In this document: positions 1 to 7,520 of the stretch, piece after piece
Position numbering within the stretch: position 1 is the stretch's first letter
Layout of the letters: each line of letters opens with the position of its first letter
Origin: an uncultured Alphaproteobacteria bacterium
Lineage (GTDB): Bacteria > Pseudomonadota > Alphaproteobacteria > RF32 > CAG-239
Assembly: GCA_949297415.1 (NCBI GenBank)
Contig: CASFSV010000014.1
Coordinates: 71,030 to 135,029, forward strand
Direction: 5' to 3'
Length of the DNA: 64,000 nt
Program-made: the position numbers and the translations under genes
Notes under the pieces: model-generated
Told to the model about the DNA's origin: nothing
The model's input: only the letters and a program-made list of their open reading frames with translations
Database searches by the model: none

Positions 1-175
1 CATCTTCAGGATTGGCAAGAGGAGGCGGAAGTTTATCAATATGGCAAAACTTCCGAATCTCATCATATCCACAAGCACGATTTTTCAAAATAGTTTGATT
101 TTTTGCCAAACTGTTTTGTAAATCAGAGACTTGTGCCATATCATCTTTTAATAATATGGCTGTATGACAAACCAT
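1..175 (-). CDS. Hypothetical protein, C-terminus cut by window edge
   Basis: An open frame of 58 codons starts at the ATG read leftward from 175 and runs off the window. A GAGGG ribosome-binding sequence sits just upstream. The visible part is a soluble N-terminus with a helical Gln/Asn-rich stretch and several Cys residues. I do not recognise the family. It is oriented like the other genes of the integrated element, so it is probably element cargo. Confidence 0.5.
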   Translation of the reverse strand, partial: MVCHTAILLKDDMAQVSDLQNSLAKNQTILKNRACGYDEIRKFCHIDKLPPPLANPED

Positions 176-293
176 TTCACCCTCTTGTATCTATTTTAAG
201 GAAGGTAAAATTTATGATGTGGTTTGTTGAAATATTTTTGTTGAATTTACTTATATTAACAGTATTATGAGATGAGTTTATTCTATCGTTCGT

Positions 294-899
294 TTAAATC
301 GAACTCTGTAGCCGTTCTAAAAACCGATTTAATGTCGCAACGGTTACATTTAGTTTTTTAGCGAGTTTTCTTTTAGATATTCCGTTTTCTAGTTCCTGAA
401 GAATAAATGTTTTTTTATCATCAAGCTTGTATTTATTATTTTTGCTGCCAAATTCTCTGCCTAATTTTCTTCCTTTTTGTTTTCTTAAAGCCAAAGCTTC
501 TTTGGTGCGCATTGAAATTAGATCTCTTTCCATTTCCGCAAAGGCTGACATTATGGCTAACATCATTTTGCCCATGGGGGATTGGTCTAAACCAATATTT
601 TGTTTTACAAACCAGACATTTATGCCTTTTTGTGCCAAAATACCGCAAGTTTCCAAAACATCTACGGTTGAACGTCCGAGCCTAGACAGTTCCGATGTAA
701 TAAGCCAATCTCCCTGTTTGCCTTGTTTTACAATTTTCCAAAGATTTCTCTTTTTTGCCTTAACTGTTCCAGAAACACCGGCATCTTCGATGTATTTATC
801 AACACTACATCCTAAAGATTTTGCTTTTTGTTCAATACCTAACTTTTGATTTTTACAATCTTGTTTATCTGTACTAACTCTGACATATCCATAAATCAT
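294..899 (-). CDS. Serine recombinase (resolvase/invertase family)
   Basis: A site-specific DNA recombinase of the resolvase/DNA-invertase type, about 201 residues, the usual size for a small serine recombinase. The N-terminus reads YGYVRVSTDKQ, containing the nucleophilic Ser. ELSRLGRS and the MGKMMLAIMSAFAEMERDLI helix region follow, as in Pin/Tn3 resolvases. The C-terminal 45 residues form a HTH_7-like domain (ISKRKLAKKLNVTVATLNRFL). I chose the ATG at 899 rather than 929 because AGGGATAGG precedes it and it lies after the stop of the upstream gene. It is the last full gene of the element operon and may act on element dimers or DNA inversion. The target site is not visible. Confidence 0.92.
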   Translation of the reverse strand: MIYGYVRVSTDKQDCKNQKLGIEQKAKSLGCSVDKYIEDAGVSGTVKAKKRNLWKIVKQGKQGDWLITSELSRLGRSTVDVLETCGILAQKGINVWFVKQNIGLDQSPMGKMMLAIMSAFAEMERDLISMRTKEALALRKQKGRKLGREFGSKNNKYKLDDKKTFILQELENGISKRKLAKKLNVTVATLNRFLERLQSSI

Positions 900-909
900 T
901 TTCCTATCC

Positions 910-1323
910 CTATTTACTATTAAACTCACTTAGATTTTTTTGATAATCATCTAATGATATGCTCTTTCCATCTTCTGTCAGTACTTTTATTTGGATAGTT
1001 TTTCTTTTATCATCTTTTACTTGGTTATTCTGAAAATCCTCTTTACAGTATTTTTCAAGATACCAGCGCGCAGTCGCTTTGTCCCCCTCAAAAAGCGCCT
1101 TTTCTACTACAGCTCTTGCTAATAACACCATTCTCTTCTTTAATGCTTCCTTTCGGTTGCAAAAGGTCTTGTTCTTCTCTTGGTAACGGTATAAACTTGC
1201 CTTGTTAATACCCGCAAAAAAGCACGCTTCCGCATCACTGCACCCTAACGAAAATGCTTGTTCTAATTTTGCGACTACCTCTGCAGTCATAACACTTTTG
1301 CGCCCTATTATATTGCTATGCAT
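910..1323 (-). CDS. HTH protein resembling phage terminase small subunit
   Basis: A 137-residue basic protein. Its N-terminal third reads like the homeodomain-type HTH of phage small terminases (GCSDAEACFFAGINKASLYRY). A helical segment ending in ATARWYLEKYCKEDF follows, also typical of those proteins. The start overlaps the end of the upstream Rep-like gene by 8 bases, and AGGAG sits 8 bases before the ATG, so the two are translationally coupled. A DNA-binding or packaging role is inferred. No large terminase is seen in the window, so it may instead be a regulator. Confidence 0.6.
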   Translation of the reverse strand: MHSNIIGRKSVMTAEVVAKLEQAFSLGCSDAEACFFAGINKASLYRYQEKNKTFCNRKEALKKRMVLLARAVVEKALFEGDKATARWYLEKYCKEDFQNNQVKDDKRKTIQIKVLTEDGKSISLDDYQKNLSEFNSK

Positions 1324-1999
1324 CTACTTTTCTCCTCTTTCTTTGTGAATTTCGTAAATTTTCGTATAACCTTTGAATTTCTTGCAGAAGTTCTTGGTGT
1401 ATGTAAATATCCTGCTCATCCTTTTGCATATAGTTACACCAACCTATCTTGTCGTATATACGCTTAAATTTTATTTTTATTGATGTTGGTATTTCATTAT
1501 CCCTATATTTACGCCCAAAAGCTGTGATCAGTATTGCTTTACGTATTTCATCATATCTATCATCCACCTTTATTATCCCATGTAGATGAAATATATTGGG
1601 ATTATCATATTCAAGAACAAAAGCGAACATAGGATAATATCCCAGCATATTTTTAAGATTTGCTCTCATTCGACGAGATATATATGTGTTTATGCTTTCT
1701 CTACAATTCTGTAATAATGACCGTTTAATAAACTCTATTGAGAATCGTGTTGTAACAGCCTCCCATGTGTTATCCACTATTAGGATAGAGACTAAAAACA
1801 GCTTCTCTGCCTTACTCAAACTTCTCCACGCGTGCATGCGCGGTTTATTGCTTGTATATATATTATTAATATTATAAACTAAAGGCTGATTTCCTTTTAG
1901 GGCAGCTAAAACCATCTGTACAAACTGATTTGTCTCGGCTTTTCCTGTTTTCGTGTTTAACCGATTTTTTTCCATTTTTGTATTTTTATCTTTCGTCAT
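1316..1999 (-). CDS. HUH-type replication/relaxase-like protein
   Basis: A 227-residue protein with the signature of an HUH endonuclease. A metal-binding His-hydrophobic-His motif lies in IFHLHGII (His138 and His140). Downstream is a candidate catalytic tyrosine in a YxxK context, WCNYMQKD (Tyr190, Lys193). This arrangement fits rolling-circle replication initiators of small phages and mobile elements. The N-terminal 90 residues are less conserved. The start has AGGGG 8 bases upstream and overlaps the preceding gene by 14 bases. It probably nicks the excised element to start replication or transfer. The alternative is a minimal relaxase. Assignment rests on motifs only. Confidence 0.6.
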   Translation of the reverse strand: MTKDKNTKMEKNRLNTKTGKAETNQFVQMVLAALKGNQPLVYNINNIYTSNKPRMHAWRSLSKAEKLFLVSILIVDNTWEAVTTRFSIEFIKRSLLQNCRESINTYISRRMRANLKNMLGYYPMFAFVLEYDNPNIFHLHGIIKVDDRYDEIRKAILITAFGRKYRDNEIPTSIKIKFKRIYDKIGWCNYMQKDEQDIYIHQELLQEIQRLYENLRNSQRKRRKVDA

Positions 2000-2528
2000 G
2001 GTGTTTCCCCTGTAAGTTTTTTAATAACTTGTTTTTTATTTCTATGCTCACACGCTTGCGGATGATTGTTGTATTCTTACCTAATCTAAAGGGATATAAT
2101 GGACATTTTTCCTCCCAACATACCCGCGGGGAAATATCACCTGAACAACTTTTACAATATTCTTTGATTGCTTGTAGATTAGTTAGGCTATCAAATATCG
2201 TTTTTACGCTCTCGTTTTCCCTATTTTTATCGGAATAATTTTTGGAATCTTGTTTTTGCGTATCATTTATCGTTAAAATATTTTCTTGAAAATTTTTGCC
2301 ACTTTTTTTGGGAAATAATGGACATAAAATGCTTCCGCAGCTCCTTTGAGGATTTTGACCATTACAACATGCACGGCAATAAACTTTTATGGCTATACCA
2401 GCTCTTAACTTTTTATTACTAGCTGATGTGGCTATGGTTGTTTGTCTGGAAGTTGGATTTTCTCCCCCCATCCCCCCTTGTTCGAAAAAAGAGGGGGCGG
2501 GGGTATGTCTTTCTATATTATTACTCAT
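1986..2528 (-). CDS. Duplicated Cys-cluster (putative zinc-binding) mobile-element protein
   Basis: A 180-residue protein containing the same Cys module twice. The first is around residues 50-75 (YCRACCNGQNPQRSCGSI then LCPLFPKK). The second is around 123-150 (YCKSCSGDISPRVCWEE then KCPLYPFRLGK). The pattern AIK.YC..C..........C....CPL.P is, to my knowledge, common in short phage and conjugative-element proteins and probably binds zinc. The ATG at 2528 is chosen because AAGGAG lies 6 bases upstream. A GTG six bases earlier sits on the ribosome-binding site. The linker is hydrophilic and low in complexity. Function is unknown. Confidence 0.65.
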   Translation of the reverse strand: MSNNIERHTPAPSFFEQGGMGGENPTSRQTTIATSASNKKLRAGIAIKVYCRACCNGQNPQRSCGSILCPLFPKKSGKNFQENILTINDTQKQDSKNYSDKNRENESVKTIFDSLTNLQAIKEYCKSCSGDISPRVCWEEKCPLYPFRLGKNTTIIRKRVSIEIKNKLLKNLQGKHHDER

Positions 2529-2766
2529 GCTCACCTCCTTGCTCTTTTTTATACTCAGAGGTTGAGCGAACTTTTTGTGCGTGATTTTTTAACCAATCTA
2601 GCACATCTTGTTTTTTATATAGGCGACGGTTTCCTATTTTTATGTATGGAATTCCACCACCGCTTACCGCTTTGCAGTGAAACCATGCTATTGATAGGTT
2701 TAAATATGCAGCCACATCTTTTGTTGTAAGCAGCGCTTCTTCTTCTGCCGCAATAAATTTATTCAT
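2521..2766 (-). CDS. AlpA/excisionase-family HTH protein
   Basis: An 81-residue protein with a MerR-like winged HTH of the HTH_17/AlpA class. LLTTKDVAAYLNLS is followed by GGGIPYIKIGNRRLYKKQDVL and a DWLKNH end. Such proteins act as excisionases or as activators of the integrase gene in integrated elements. AAGGAG precedes the ATG, and the stop overlaps the next gene by 8 bases, so it heads the operon Xis, Cys-cluster protein, Rep, HTH, resolvase. The palindromic stretch just upstream (2841-2877) is a candidate operator. Confidence 0.8.
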   Translation of the reverse strand: MNKFIAAEEEALLTTKDVAAYLNLSIAWFHCKAVSGGGIPYIKIGNRRLYKKQDVLDWLKNHAQKVRSTSEYKKEQGGEHE

Positions 2767-2840
2767 AGGGTCTTCTCCTTGAATATAATGTTAACGAGTT
2801 TGTTCTCGTATCGTTTAGGAGATTAGAAGCGGCTATAACA

Positions 2841-2877
2841 GTTTGCATTATTATAAAGTTGCAAACTTTATTGCAAA
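2841..2877. promoter_or_regulatory. Palindromic operator-like region
   Basis: A perfect palindrome AAAGTT-gca-AACTTT lies at 2855-2869. It is embedded among GTTTGCA (2841-2847) and two TGCAAA copies (2860-2865 and 2872-2877). It sits about 75 bases upstream of the excisionase-like gene in the spacer between that gene and the next. The arrangement fits a repressor/Xis operator, or iteron-like sites for the Rep protein. Function is inferred. Confidence 0.4.
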
Positions 2878-2906
2878 ATTATAATAATTTATTTTCAATA
2901 TCTTAT

Positions 2907-3635
2907 CTATTTATTTTGTTTTCCTCTTTTCTGAATAGGAATGACACATTCTATTATATGTCTCAAGGTACTCAATGAAGGATATTGACCATCCTTTACC
3001 TTTAACTCTTTCCTAATGAGGCATGCGGCTGCATAGTTTGTTATGTTTGGATTATCCTGCTTTAGTTTCTTTGCCTTTGCTATGGCTCGTTCATTGATTT
3101 CTTTTTTTAAGCATTGATTTTCCGTGGTTGGTTGATTGAGCAATTTTTCAATATCTTCTTTTTCTATTTCTACATCTAAATAACGTGTTTCGATTTTGGG
3201 GTTATCTATTAAGAACAAATCGTACTCGCTCTTGTTGCTATGTTCAGGATCTGCATAGTACTCCACATCTTCGGCCGCATGTAAACGCAAAATATGGGAT
3301 TTTTTGACATATATTTTATGTCTCTTCACTTTTTTATCAATATACAGCATCACATACTCTGGATAAGCTTTACTAGTGTCTGGATTATCAGGATCATGTA
3401 TGTATCTGTACGAGTCTTCATATCCATAACAGCTGACGTTTCCGTCATTTATCGATTTTTCAAGGTGAATTTTAGCTCGTTTGATTTTGAATAAGGCCTC
3501 TGGATTCTCTAAAATCTTTTTACGATTTATTCCTGCCAAAATTTCCTCATCATAATCATCAAAGGTAGGCCAGTTAAAGGCTAGCATTTCTATTGCTTGA
3601 CGTATGTTAATTCTGCTCATATTTTTGTTTTTCAT
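2907..3635 (-). CDS. Hypothetical protein of the integrated element
   Basis: A 242-residue soluble, charged protein with no family I recognise. The N-terminal part contains aromatic and acidic stretches. The middle has a predicted beta-rich section (YVMLYIDKKVKRHKIYVKKS). The last 60 residues look like a helical DNA-binding tail (NITNYAAACLIRKELK, then PSLSTLRHII). AAGGAG lies 8 bases before the ATG at 3635. It lies between integrase and excisionase genes, so a regulatory or replication role in the element is plausible. Confidence 0.6.
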   Translation of the reverse strand: MKNKNMSRINIRQAIEMLAFNWPTFDDYDEEILAGINRKKILENPEALFKIKRAKIHLEKSINDGNVSCYGYEDSYRYIHDPDNPDTSKAYPEYVMLYIDKKVKRHKIYVKKSHILRLHAAEDVEYYADPEHSNKSEYDLFLIDNPKIETRYLDVEIEKEDIEKLLNQPTTENQCLKKEINERAIAKAKKLKQDNPNITNYAAACLIRKELKVKDGQYPSLSTLRHIIECVIPIQKRGKQNK

Positions 3636-3869
3636 GTTTATTCTCCTTACTAGGTTATTAATGTTTTTTTGTTTTGCTAGTCCTTTCTGATACTTTATTA
3701 TCTACTCTCTTTTTTATGATCGCAAACTATTTTTTAAAAATTTATAGTTTTAGGGAATTTATAAGCAATGTCTATTATCACAGTAGGAGGGAAATAACTA
3801 AAACTTATGCAGCCGTAATTATCCGGCTAGTGCGATGTCTGCTGTATTGTTGGTAAAAAATATCTCTTT

Positions 3870-5069
3870 TTATATATCTCTATTGCCCCCAGCTTTTTTC
3901 AGAATAAAATCTTCTATCTCTTGCATAGGTTTACGTAATTGTTCTGGTTCAAACTGGATATACCCTGCTGTCACATCATCTTCAGCGTGATTTAAGAGTT
4001 TTTTTAGAGTATATTGCGTCATTCCTGAAATATGATTATTGGCAATGCTTGCAAATGTTCTACGCAAATCGTGTAAACTAAAGTCTATTCCGCATTCTTG
4101 AGATATACTCTTAATGAGCTTTCGATGATCTTTTAAGTGCCCGCACCTATTGTCGGCAGAAAAAATATATTCGTCAGGAGACAAGCCTCGGCACATATCC
4201 TCTAAAATTTCACCGAGCCATGTTCCATATGGTAAAATATGTTTATGATGATTTTTGGTATTTTCTATACAGATACTTTTTCTTTTTAAATCAATATCTT
4301 TTCTTTTTAAGCTGGCAATTTCTTGATCTCGACATCCCGTAAATAAAGTAATTAGACATTGCTTTTTTGCTAAAATTTTTCTTTGACTATCTGTTGGCTT
4401 TATTTCTAATCCTTTCAAAAAATCTTGTAGTTGCTCAGACTGAATATATCGTGTTCTTCTTTCTGTTCGGTTCCATATTTTTAATTTGTTTATTTTAAGG
4501 CAGGGATTATATGGCAGAATTGGCATATCGTTTACACTGTAATTCTCCATAGCAAAATTAAATACAGCTCTAAGGCAGCGAAAATATAAATTGGCAGAAT
4601 ATGGTGCTTCTGCACTTTTTTGCTTAAATTTTTTCACCACCATATCTCCGGTTATGGATATTAATGGTTTATTTTGCCATTCTTTAAATATGGTATTCAT
4701 TGCTGTATCATAGCCTACGATGGTACTAGCTGTCAGCGAACGCATTTTTTTAAAGTCTTTATAAGCCTTTGAGAGTGTTATTTGTTTTACTTTTTCCTTT
4801 TTCTCTTCTTCGACAATATTTATTCCTTTTGCCATTTCCCCTAAAAGTACTTTAGCTTGCTTTCTTGCCTCGTCTGGTGAAAGTGTTCCTACAAGAGCTA
4901 TGTTTTTACGAATCGTCTTGCCATTGATTTGATCTTCCGCAAAGTAGACTATTCTGGTGGCACTCGCTTTTATCCCAAAACCGATTAAGTCTGTGTCATA
5001 ATAAAATACCGGCTTTTCTTTTGAATATTTAATTTTATCTACATTAGACTTATTTAATTTTAGCTTCAT
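3870..5069 (-). CDS. Tyrosine integrase of the element
   Basis: A 399-residue phage-type tyrosine recombinase that integrates and excises the element at tRNA-Lys. The N-terminal 80 residues match the arm-binding DUF4102-like domain of P4-type integrases (DTDLIGFGIKASATR, then SPDEARKQA). A SAM-like core-binding domain spans about 95-200. The catalytic set is complete: Arg247 (TGCRDQEI), Lys272, His333-x-x-Arg336 (HDLRRT), His361 (LNHA) and Tyr370 (AGYIQ). The start is preceded by AGGATAAG and by three 11-base repeats. Lying about 160 bases from the att site and reading away from it is the usual layout. Confidence 0.95.
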   Translation of the reverse strand: MKLKLNKSNVDKIKYSKEKPVFYYDTDLIGFGIKASATRIVYFAEDQINGKTIRKNIALVGTLSPDEARKQAKVLLGEMAKGINIVEEEKKEKVKQITLSKAYKDFKKMRSLTASTIVGYDTAMNTIFKEWQNKPLISITGDMVVKKFKQKSAEAPYSANLYFRCLRAVFNFAMENYSVNDMPILPYNPCLKINKLKIWNRTERRTRYIQSEQLQDFLKGLEIKPTDSQRKILAKKQCLITLFTGCRDQEIASLKRKDIDLKRKSICIENTKNHHKHILPYGTWLGEILEDMCRGLSPDEYIFSADNRCGHLKDHRKLIKSISQECGIDFSLHDLRRTFASIANNHISGMTQYTLKKLLNHAEDDVTAGYIQFEPEQLRKPMQEIEDFILKKAGGNRDI

Positions 5070-5083
5070 TCTTATCCTCTATC

Positions 5084-5113
5084 AGTAGTGAATTAGTAGT
5101 GAAATAGTAGTGA
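5084..5113. repeat. Three direct repeats of AGTAGTGA, 11-base period
   Basis: Copies start at 5084, 5095 and 5106, one helical turn apart, between the integrase start and the attachment site. Evenly phased short repeats here resemble arm-type binding sites for the integrase, which would also let it repress its own gene. They could instead be part of the int promoter region. Confidence 0.45.
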
Positions 5114-5229
5114 CTTTTTCTAAAACTAACAAAATTTCTTTATAAGCTCATATAACATCAAAACCCTTGAAAATCAAGTAAAAATATAGTATTTTATAAG
5201 AAATTATAATTTAATAAACCCCCTATTTT

Positions 5230-5280
5230 CTTTGACTTTTAATCAAAGGGTCATGGGTTCGAATCCCGTCGGGCTCACCA
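5230..5280 (+). other. Displaced 3' fragment of tRNA-Lys(UUU): element attachment site
   Basis: The sequence contains a complete anticodon arm with loop CTTTTAA (anticodon TTT), variable loop, T arm (GGGTTCGAATCCC), acceptor 3' strand and encoded CCA. There is no D arm and no 5' acceptor strand upstream; the DNA there is AT-rich spacer. This is the fragment expected when an element inserts into the 3' half of a tRNA gene and supplies a replacement 3' end. The intact tRNA-Lys and the other att copy should lie left of the window. The exact left edge of the repeated core cannot be fixed without the other copy. Confidence 0.85.
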
Positions 5281-5287
5281 GTAAAAC

Positions 5288-5320
5288 AAAGGCTTTGAGG
5301 GAAATCTTAAAGCCTTTTAC
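5288..5320 (+). terminator. Terminator after tRNA-Lys fragment
   Basis: A 9-bp inverted repeat AAAGGCTTT/AAAGCCTTT (5288-5296 and 5309-5317) ends in a T-rich stretch 8 bases after the CCA. It is probably the original tRNA-Lys terminator, now separated from its promoter. Confidence 0.65.
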
Positions 5321-5471
5321 TTTTATCCTTTTACTGACGTAAAGAATCTGCAATTATTTTCATTGCATTAGCCTTTTGGGATGATTTGAAATTCATTTTT
5401 GCAAAATACTCCCTTTCTTATTGAAAATTTTGGTATTTGATTTTATGCTTCTTTTGTTGATGGGAGAAAAT

Positions 5472-5807
5472 ATGATGAAATTTCTTACAATATTTCTTGG
5501 CTGTATTTTTTTATCAGGTTGTGTTGCGCCCGCCGATACGAAAGAAGTACAAGGTATTTTAACAATTGGACACGAAGTCCGTTCCTTTAGAGATTATAAA
5601 ACAAATAAAGAATATTGGATTATTGATAGATCTGGAACCTTGCTCCCAAAATATTATCAAGAGGTCGGTCCGAATGCTGTTATTTATCAGCCTATTTTTG
5701 CTGTTCTGAAAGTTACTGAAACAGCTAAACCGCAAGATGGTTTCGGAAGTGAATACGATGGCTGTTATGAACTTCAGGAAATTATTTTATTATCTAATAG
5801 CAAATAG
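5472..5807 (+). CDS. Small lipoprotein of unknown function
   Basis: About 111 residues. A lipoprotein signal (MMKFLTIFLGCIFLSGC, lipobox LSGC) predicts lipid anchoring to the outer or inner membrane. The mature part (EVRSFRDY, then YWIID) looks like a small beta-barrel domain of the kind found in NlpE/META-type envelope lipoproteins, but I cannot assign a family. GGGAG lies upstream of the paired ATGs at 5472/5475, favouring these over an earlier in-frame ATG at 5421. It is the first chromosomal gene beyond the attachment site. Confidence 0.7.
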   Translation: MMKFLTIFLGCIFLSGCVAPADTKEVQGILTIGHEVRSFRDYKTNKEYWIIDRSGTLLPKYYQEVGPNAVIYQPIFAVLKVTETAKPQDGFGSEYDGCYELQEIILLSNSK

Positions 5808-5960
5808 CCCCTTGTATTCATCTAAAACTTTCTGAGCTTTCACAATTTTTATCATTAACGTGTTATAAATATCATGAGCTACATTTTAGCCTTGATTAAA
5901 TTGCAGCTTTCTTATAGTTTGTAATTGGTTTTGGTAATTTATATTGAAGAAAGAATAGAT

Positions 5961-6497
5961 ATGTATTTGATTGAAGCGCTTAATCAGAATCGTTTAAATA
6001 AAATTCAAGATTTATATATTGAGGCTTTTCCTCAAGCGGAAAGAAAGCCTTTTGATTTGTTACTTAAAACCAGAGATAGCGGGCAAGCTGAGATTTTATC
6101 TGTTGAAAATGAAAACAACGACTTCTTAGGCTTGGCTATTACCGCTCAATATCAAGACATGATCTTACTAGATTACTTTGCCATTTCTCCTAATCAGAGA
6201 AGCTCCGGCGTAGGCTCAAAAGTCTTCCAGCTTTTGAAACAACGTTATGCTGACAAACGTTTCTTTCTTGAAATTGAGCGAACAGATATTGTTGCAGACA
6301 ACCAGCTTCAACGTCAAAGACGAAAAGCATTTTATATAAAAAATGGTATGAAAAATATGCCTTTTAGAGTTAATCTCTGTGGCGTAGAAATGGAAATTTT
6401 AGCACATGATTGCTATTTAAGTTTTCAAGATTATTTCAATCTTTATCATAGCTTGTTTGGAGAACATATCTCTCGGCATATTTCTTTGGCAAAATAA
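5961..6497 (+). CDS. GNAT-family N-acetyltransferase
   Basis: A 178-residue acetyl-CoA-dependent acyltransferase. The acetyl-CoA loop is visible as NQRSSGVGSKVFQLL (motif A, Q/R-x-x-G-x-G), preceded by the beta strand ILLDYFAISP. The substrate cannot be deduced. The C-terminal 40 residues extend the usual fold. The ATG at 5961 has GAAGAAAG upstream and gives a normal GNAT N-terminus, whereas the upstream in-frame ATG adds 12 odd residues. It lies 24 bases before another GNAT gene in the same direction. Confidence 0.82.
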   Translation: MYLIEALNQNRLNKIQDLYIEAFPQAERKPFDLLLKTRDSGQAEILSVENENNDFLGLAITAQYQDMILLDYFAISPNQRSSGVGSKVFQLLKQRYADKRFFLEIERTDIVADNQLQRQRRKAFYIKNGMKNMPFRVNLCGVEMEILAHDCYLSFQDYFNLYHSLFGEHISRHISLAK

Positions 6498-6521
6498 TAA
6501 TATTGCGGAGATTTAGCTTAT

Positions 6522-6983
6522 ATGATTGATAATTATGAAATTGTCCCTGCAAATGTTGCTGATTGGCCTGATTTACTTTATATTTTTGATAAATCACTCA
6601 GAACTACGGACAATCTATCTGATGATGATTGGAAAGCTCTGTACAAGAATCTTATATCTTTTTCCTATCCTACTTATGACACATATGTTTTCAAAAAAGA
6701 GGGTAAAAACGTTGCTTATATCAGTTATTGGCGCGAAAAAAAACTTATTAAAATGCTTTATGTCCTTCCTGAATATATGAATCAGGGAATTGCTAACCTT
6801 CTTATTCAACACATCTTAAGCACATATCATGAAACGATGACTATTGGTGTCAAAAAAAATAACGAAGTCGCTATGCATCTTTATACAAAGTATGGTTTTA
6901 AAATACATAGTTCTGAAGATTATGATACCTCTGGTATATATTATCCTCATTATGTTTTAATAAGGGAATCTACTCAATCTTAG
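6522..6983 (+). CDS. GNAT-family N-acetyltransferase
   Basis: A 153-residue acetyltransferase with the motif A strand and loop MLYVLPEYMNQGIANLLIQH and a C-terminal NEVAMHLYTKYGFK segment typical of the family. This is a complete small GNAT domain with no extra domain. The substrate is unknown. It follows the previous acetyltransferase closely and they probably share a transcript. Sequence similarity between the two is low, so this does not look like a recent duplication. Confidence 0.85.
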   Translation: MIDNYEIVPANVADWPDLLYIFDKSLRTTDNLSDDDWKALYKNLISFSYPTYDTYVFKKEGKNVAYISYWREKKLIKMLYVLPEYMNQGIANLLIQHILSTYHETMTIGVKKNNEVAMHLYTKYGFKIHSSEDYDTSGIYYPHYVLIRESTQS

Positions 6984-7009
6984 ATTTCTTTAGCTTTTAA
7001 TTAAATATC

Positions 7010-7507
7010 TTATCCTTTTTCATAAATAATCGGATATCCTTCTGATTCCGATATAGATTCATAGCGTTTTAACAGTTCATTGAAGCACTTTTCATCAATC
7101 CAAAGTTCTTCCGAATTATTTTTTGTTCTGGCTAATACTCGTTGCTTTGCTACTTCCATATCGCAAAGCAGTGCATAAAAAATGACATTTGGTGTCAGAG
7201 CTTTACTCCATTCATAATATAACTGTCTTTGTTCTCTTGTCCAAAAGCCATAGTCTAATATTATATTTTTACCTTGCTTTATGGCTTTTTCTGCTTCTTT
7301 ACGGATAAATTTATCTACTTCTTTATATTTTTCTTCAAAATTATCTGGATTTCTCCCATACCTCTTTAACATAATTTCATCATGAGTTAAACGTAGTGCC
7401 GGCAACTCTTTTTCTAACTTTTTCGCTATTGTTGTTTTTCCAAAACCTAAAAAGCCGCATATCAAATAAATTGTCGGATGATTGGTAATTTTATTCTCGT
7501 TTATCAT
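7010..7507 (-). CDS. P-loop ATPase/kinase (AAA_33 or zeta-toxin-like)
   Basis: A 165-residue soluble P-loop protein: the Walker A loop GFLGFGKTT (residues 18-26) is followed by LTHDEIM and RYGR. This is the layout of small-molecule kinases related to zeta toxin and chloramphenicol phosphotransferase. VIFYALLCDMEVAKQRVLARTK fits the lid/sensor region. The substrate is unknown. No antitoxin-like partner is adjacent, so a stand-alone kinase is more likely than a toxin. It lies 13 bases downstream of the esterase gene on the same strand. Confidence 0.75.
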   Translation of the reverse strand: MINENKITNHPTIYLICGFLGFGKTTIAKKLEKELPALRLTHDEIMLKRYGRNPDNFEEKYKEVDKFIRKEAEKAIKQGKNIILDYGFWTREQRQLYYEWSKALTPNVIFYALLCDMEVAKQRVLARTKNNSEELWIDEKCFNELLKRYESISESEGYPIIYEKG

Positions 7508-7520
7508 TGTGTTCTTTTTT

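Noticed and set aside
3674-3856. 60-residue plus-strand frame upstream of the integrase 3' end
   Set aside because: No ribosome-binding site, biased AT-rich codons and no protein-like pattern. The 234-base gap holds only a short AGCCG/CGGCT hairpin without a T-run.
5204-5280. A complete tRNA-Lys gene at the attachment site
   Set aside because: The bases that should form the D arm and 5' acceptor strand are unrelated AT-rich sequence, so only the 3' part is present.
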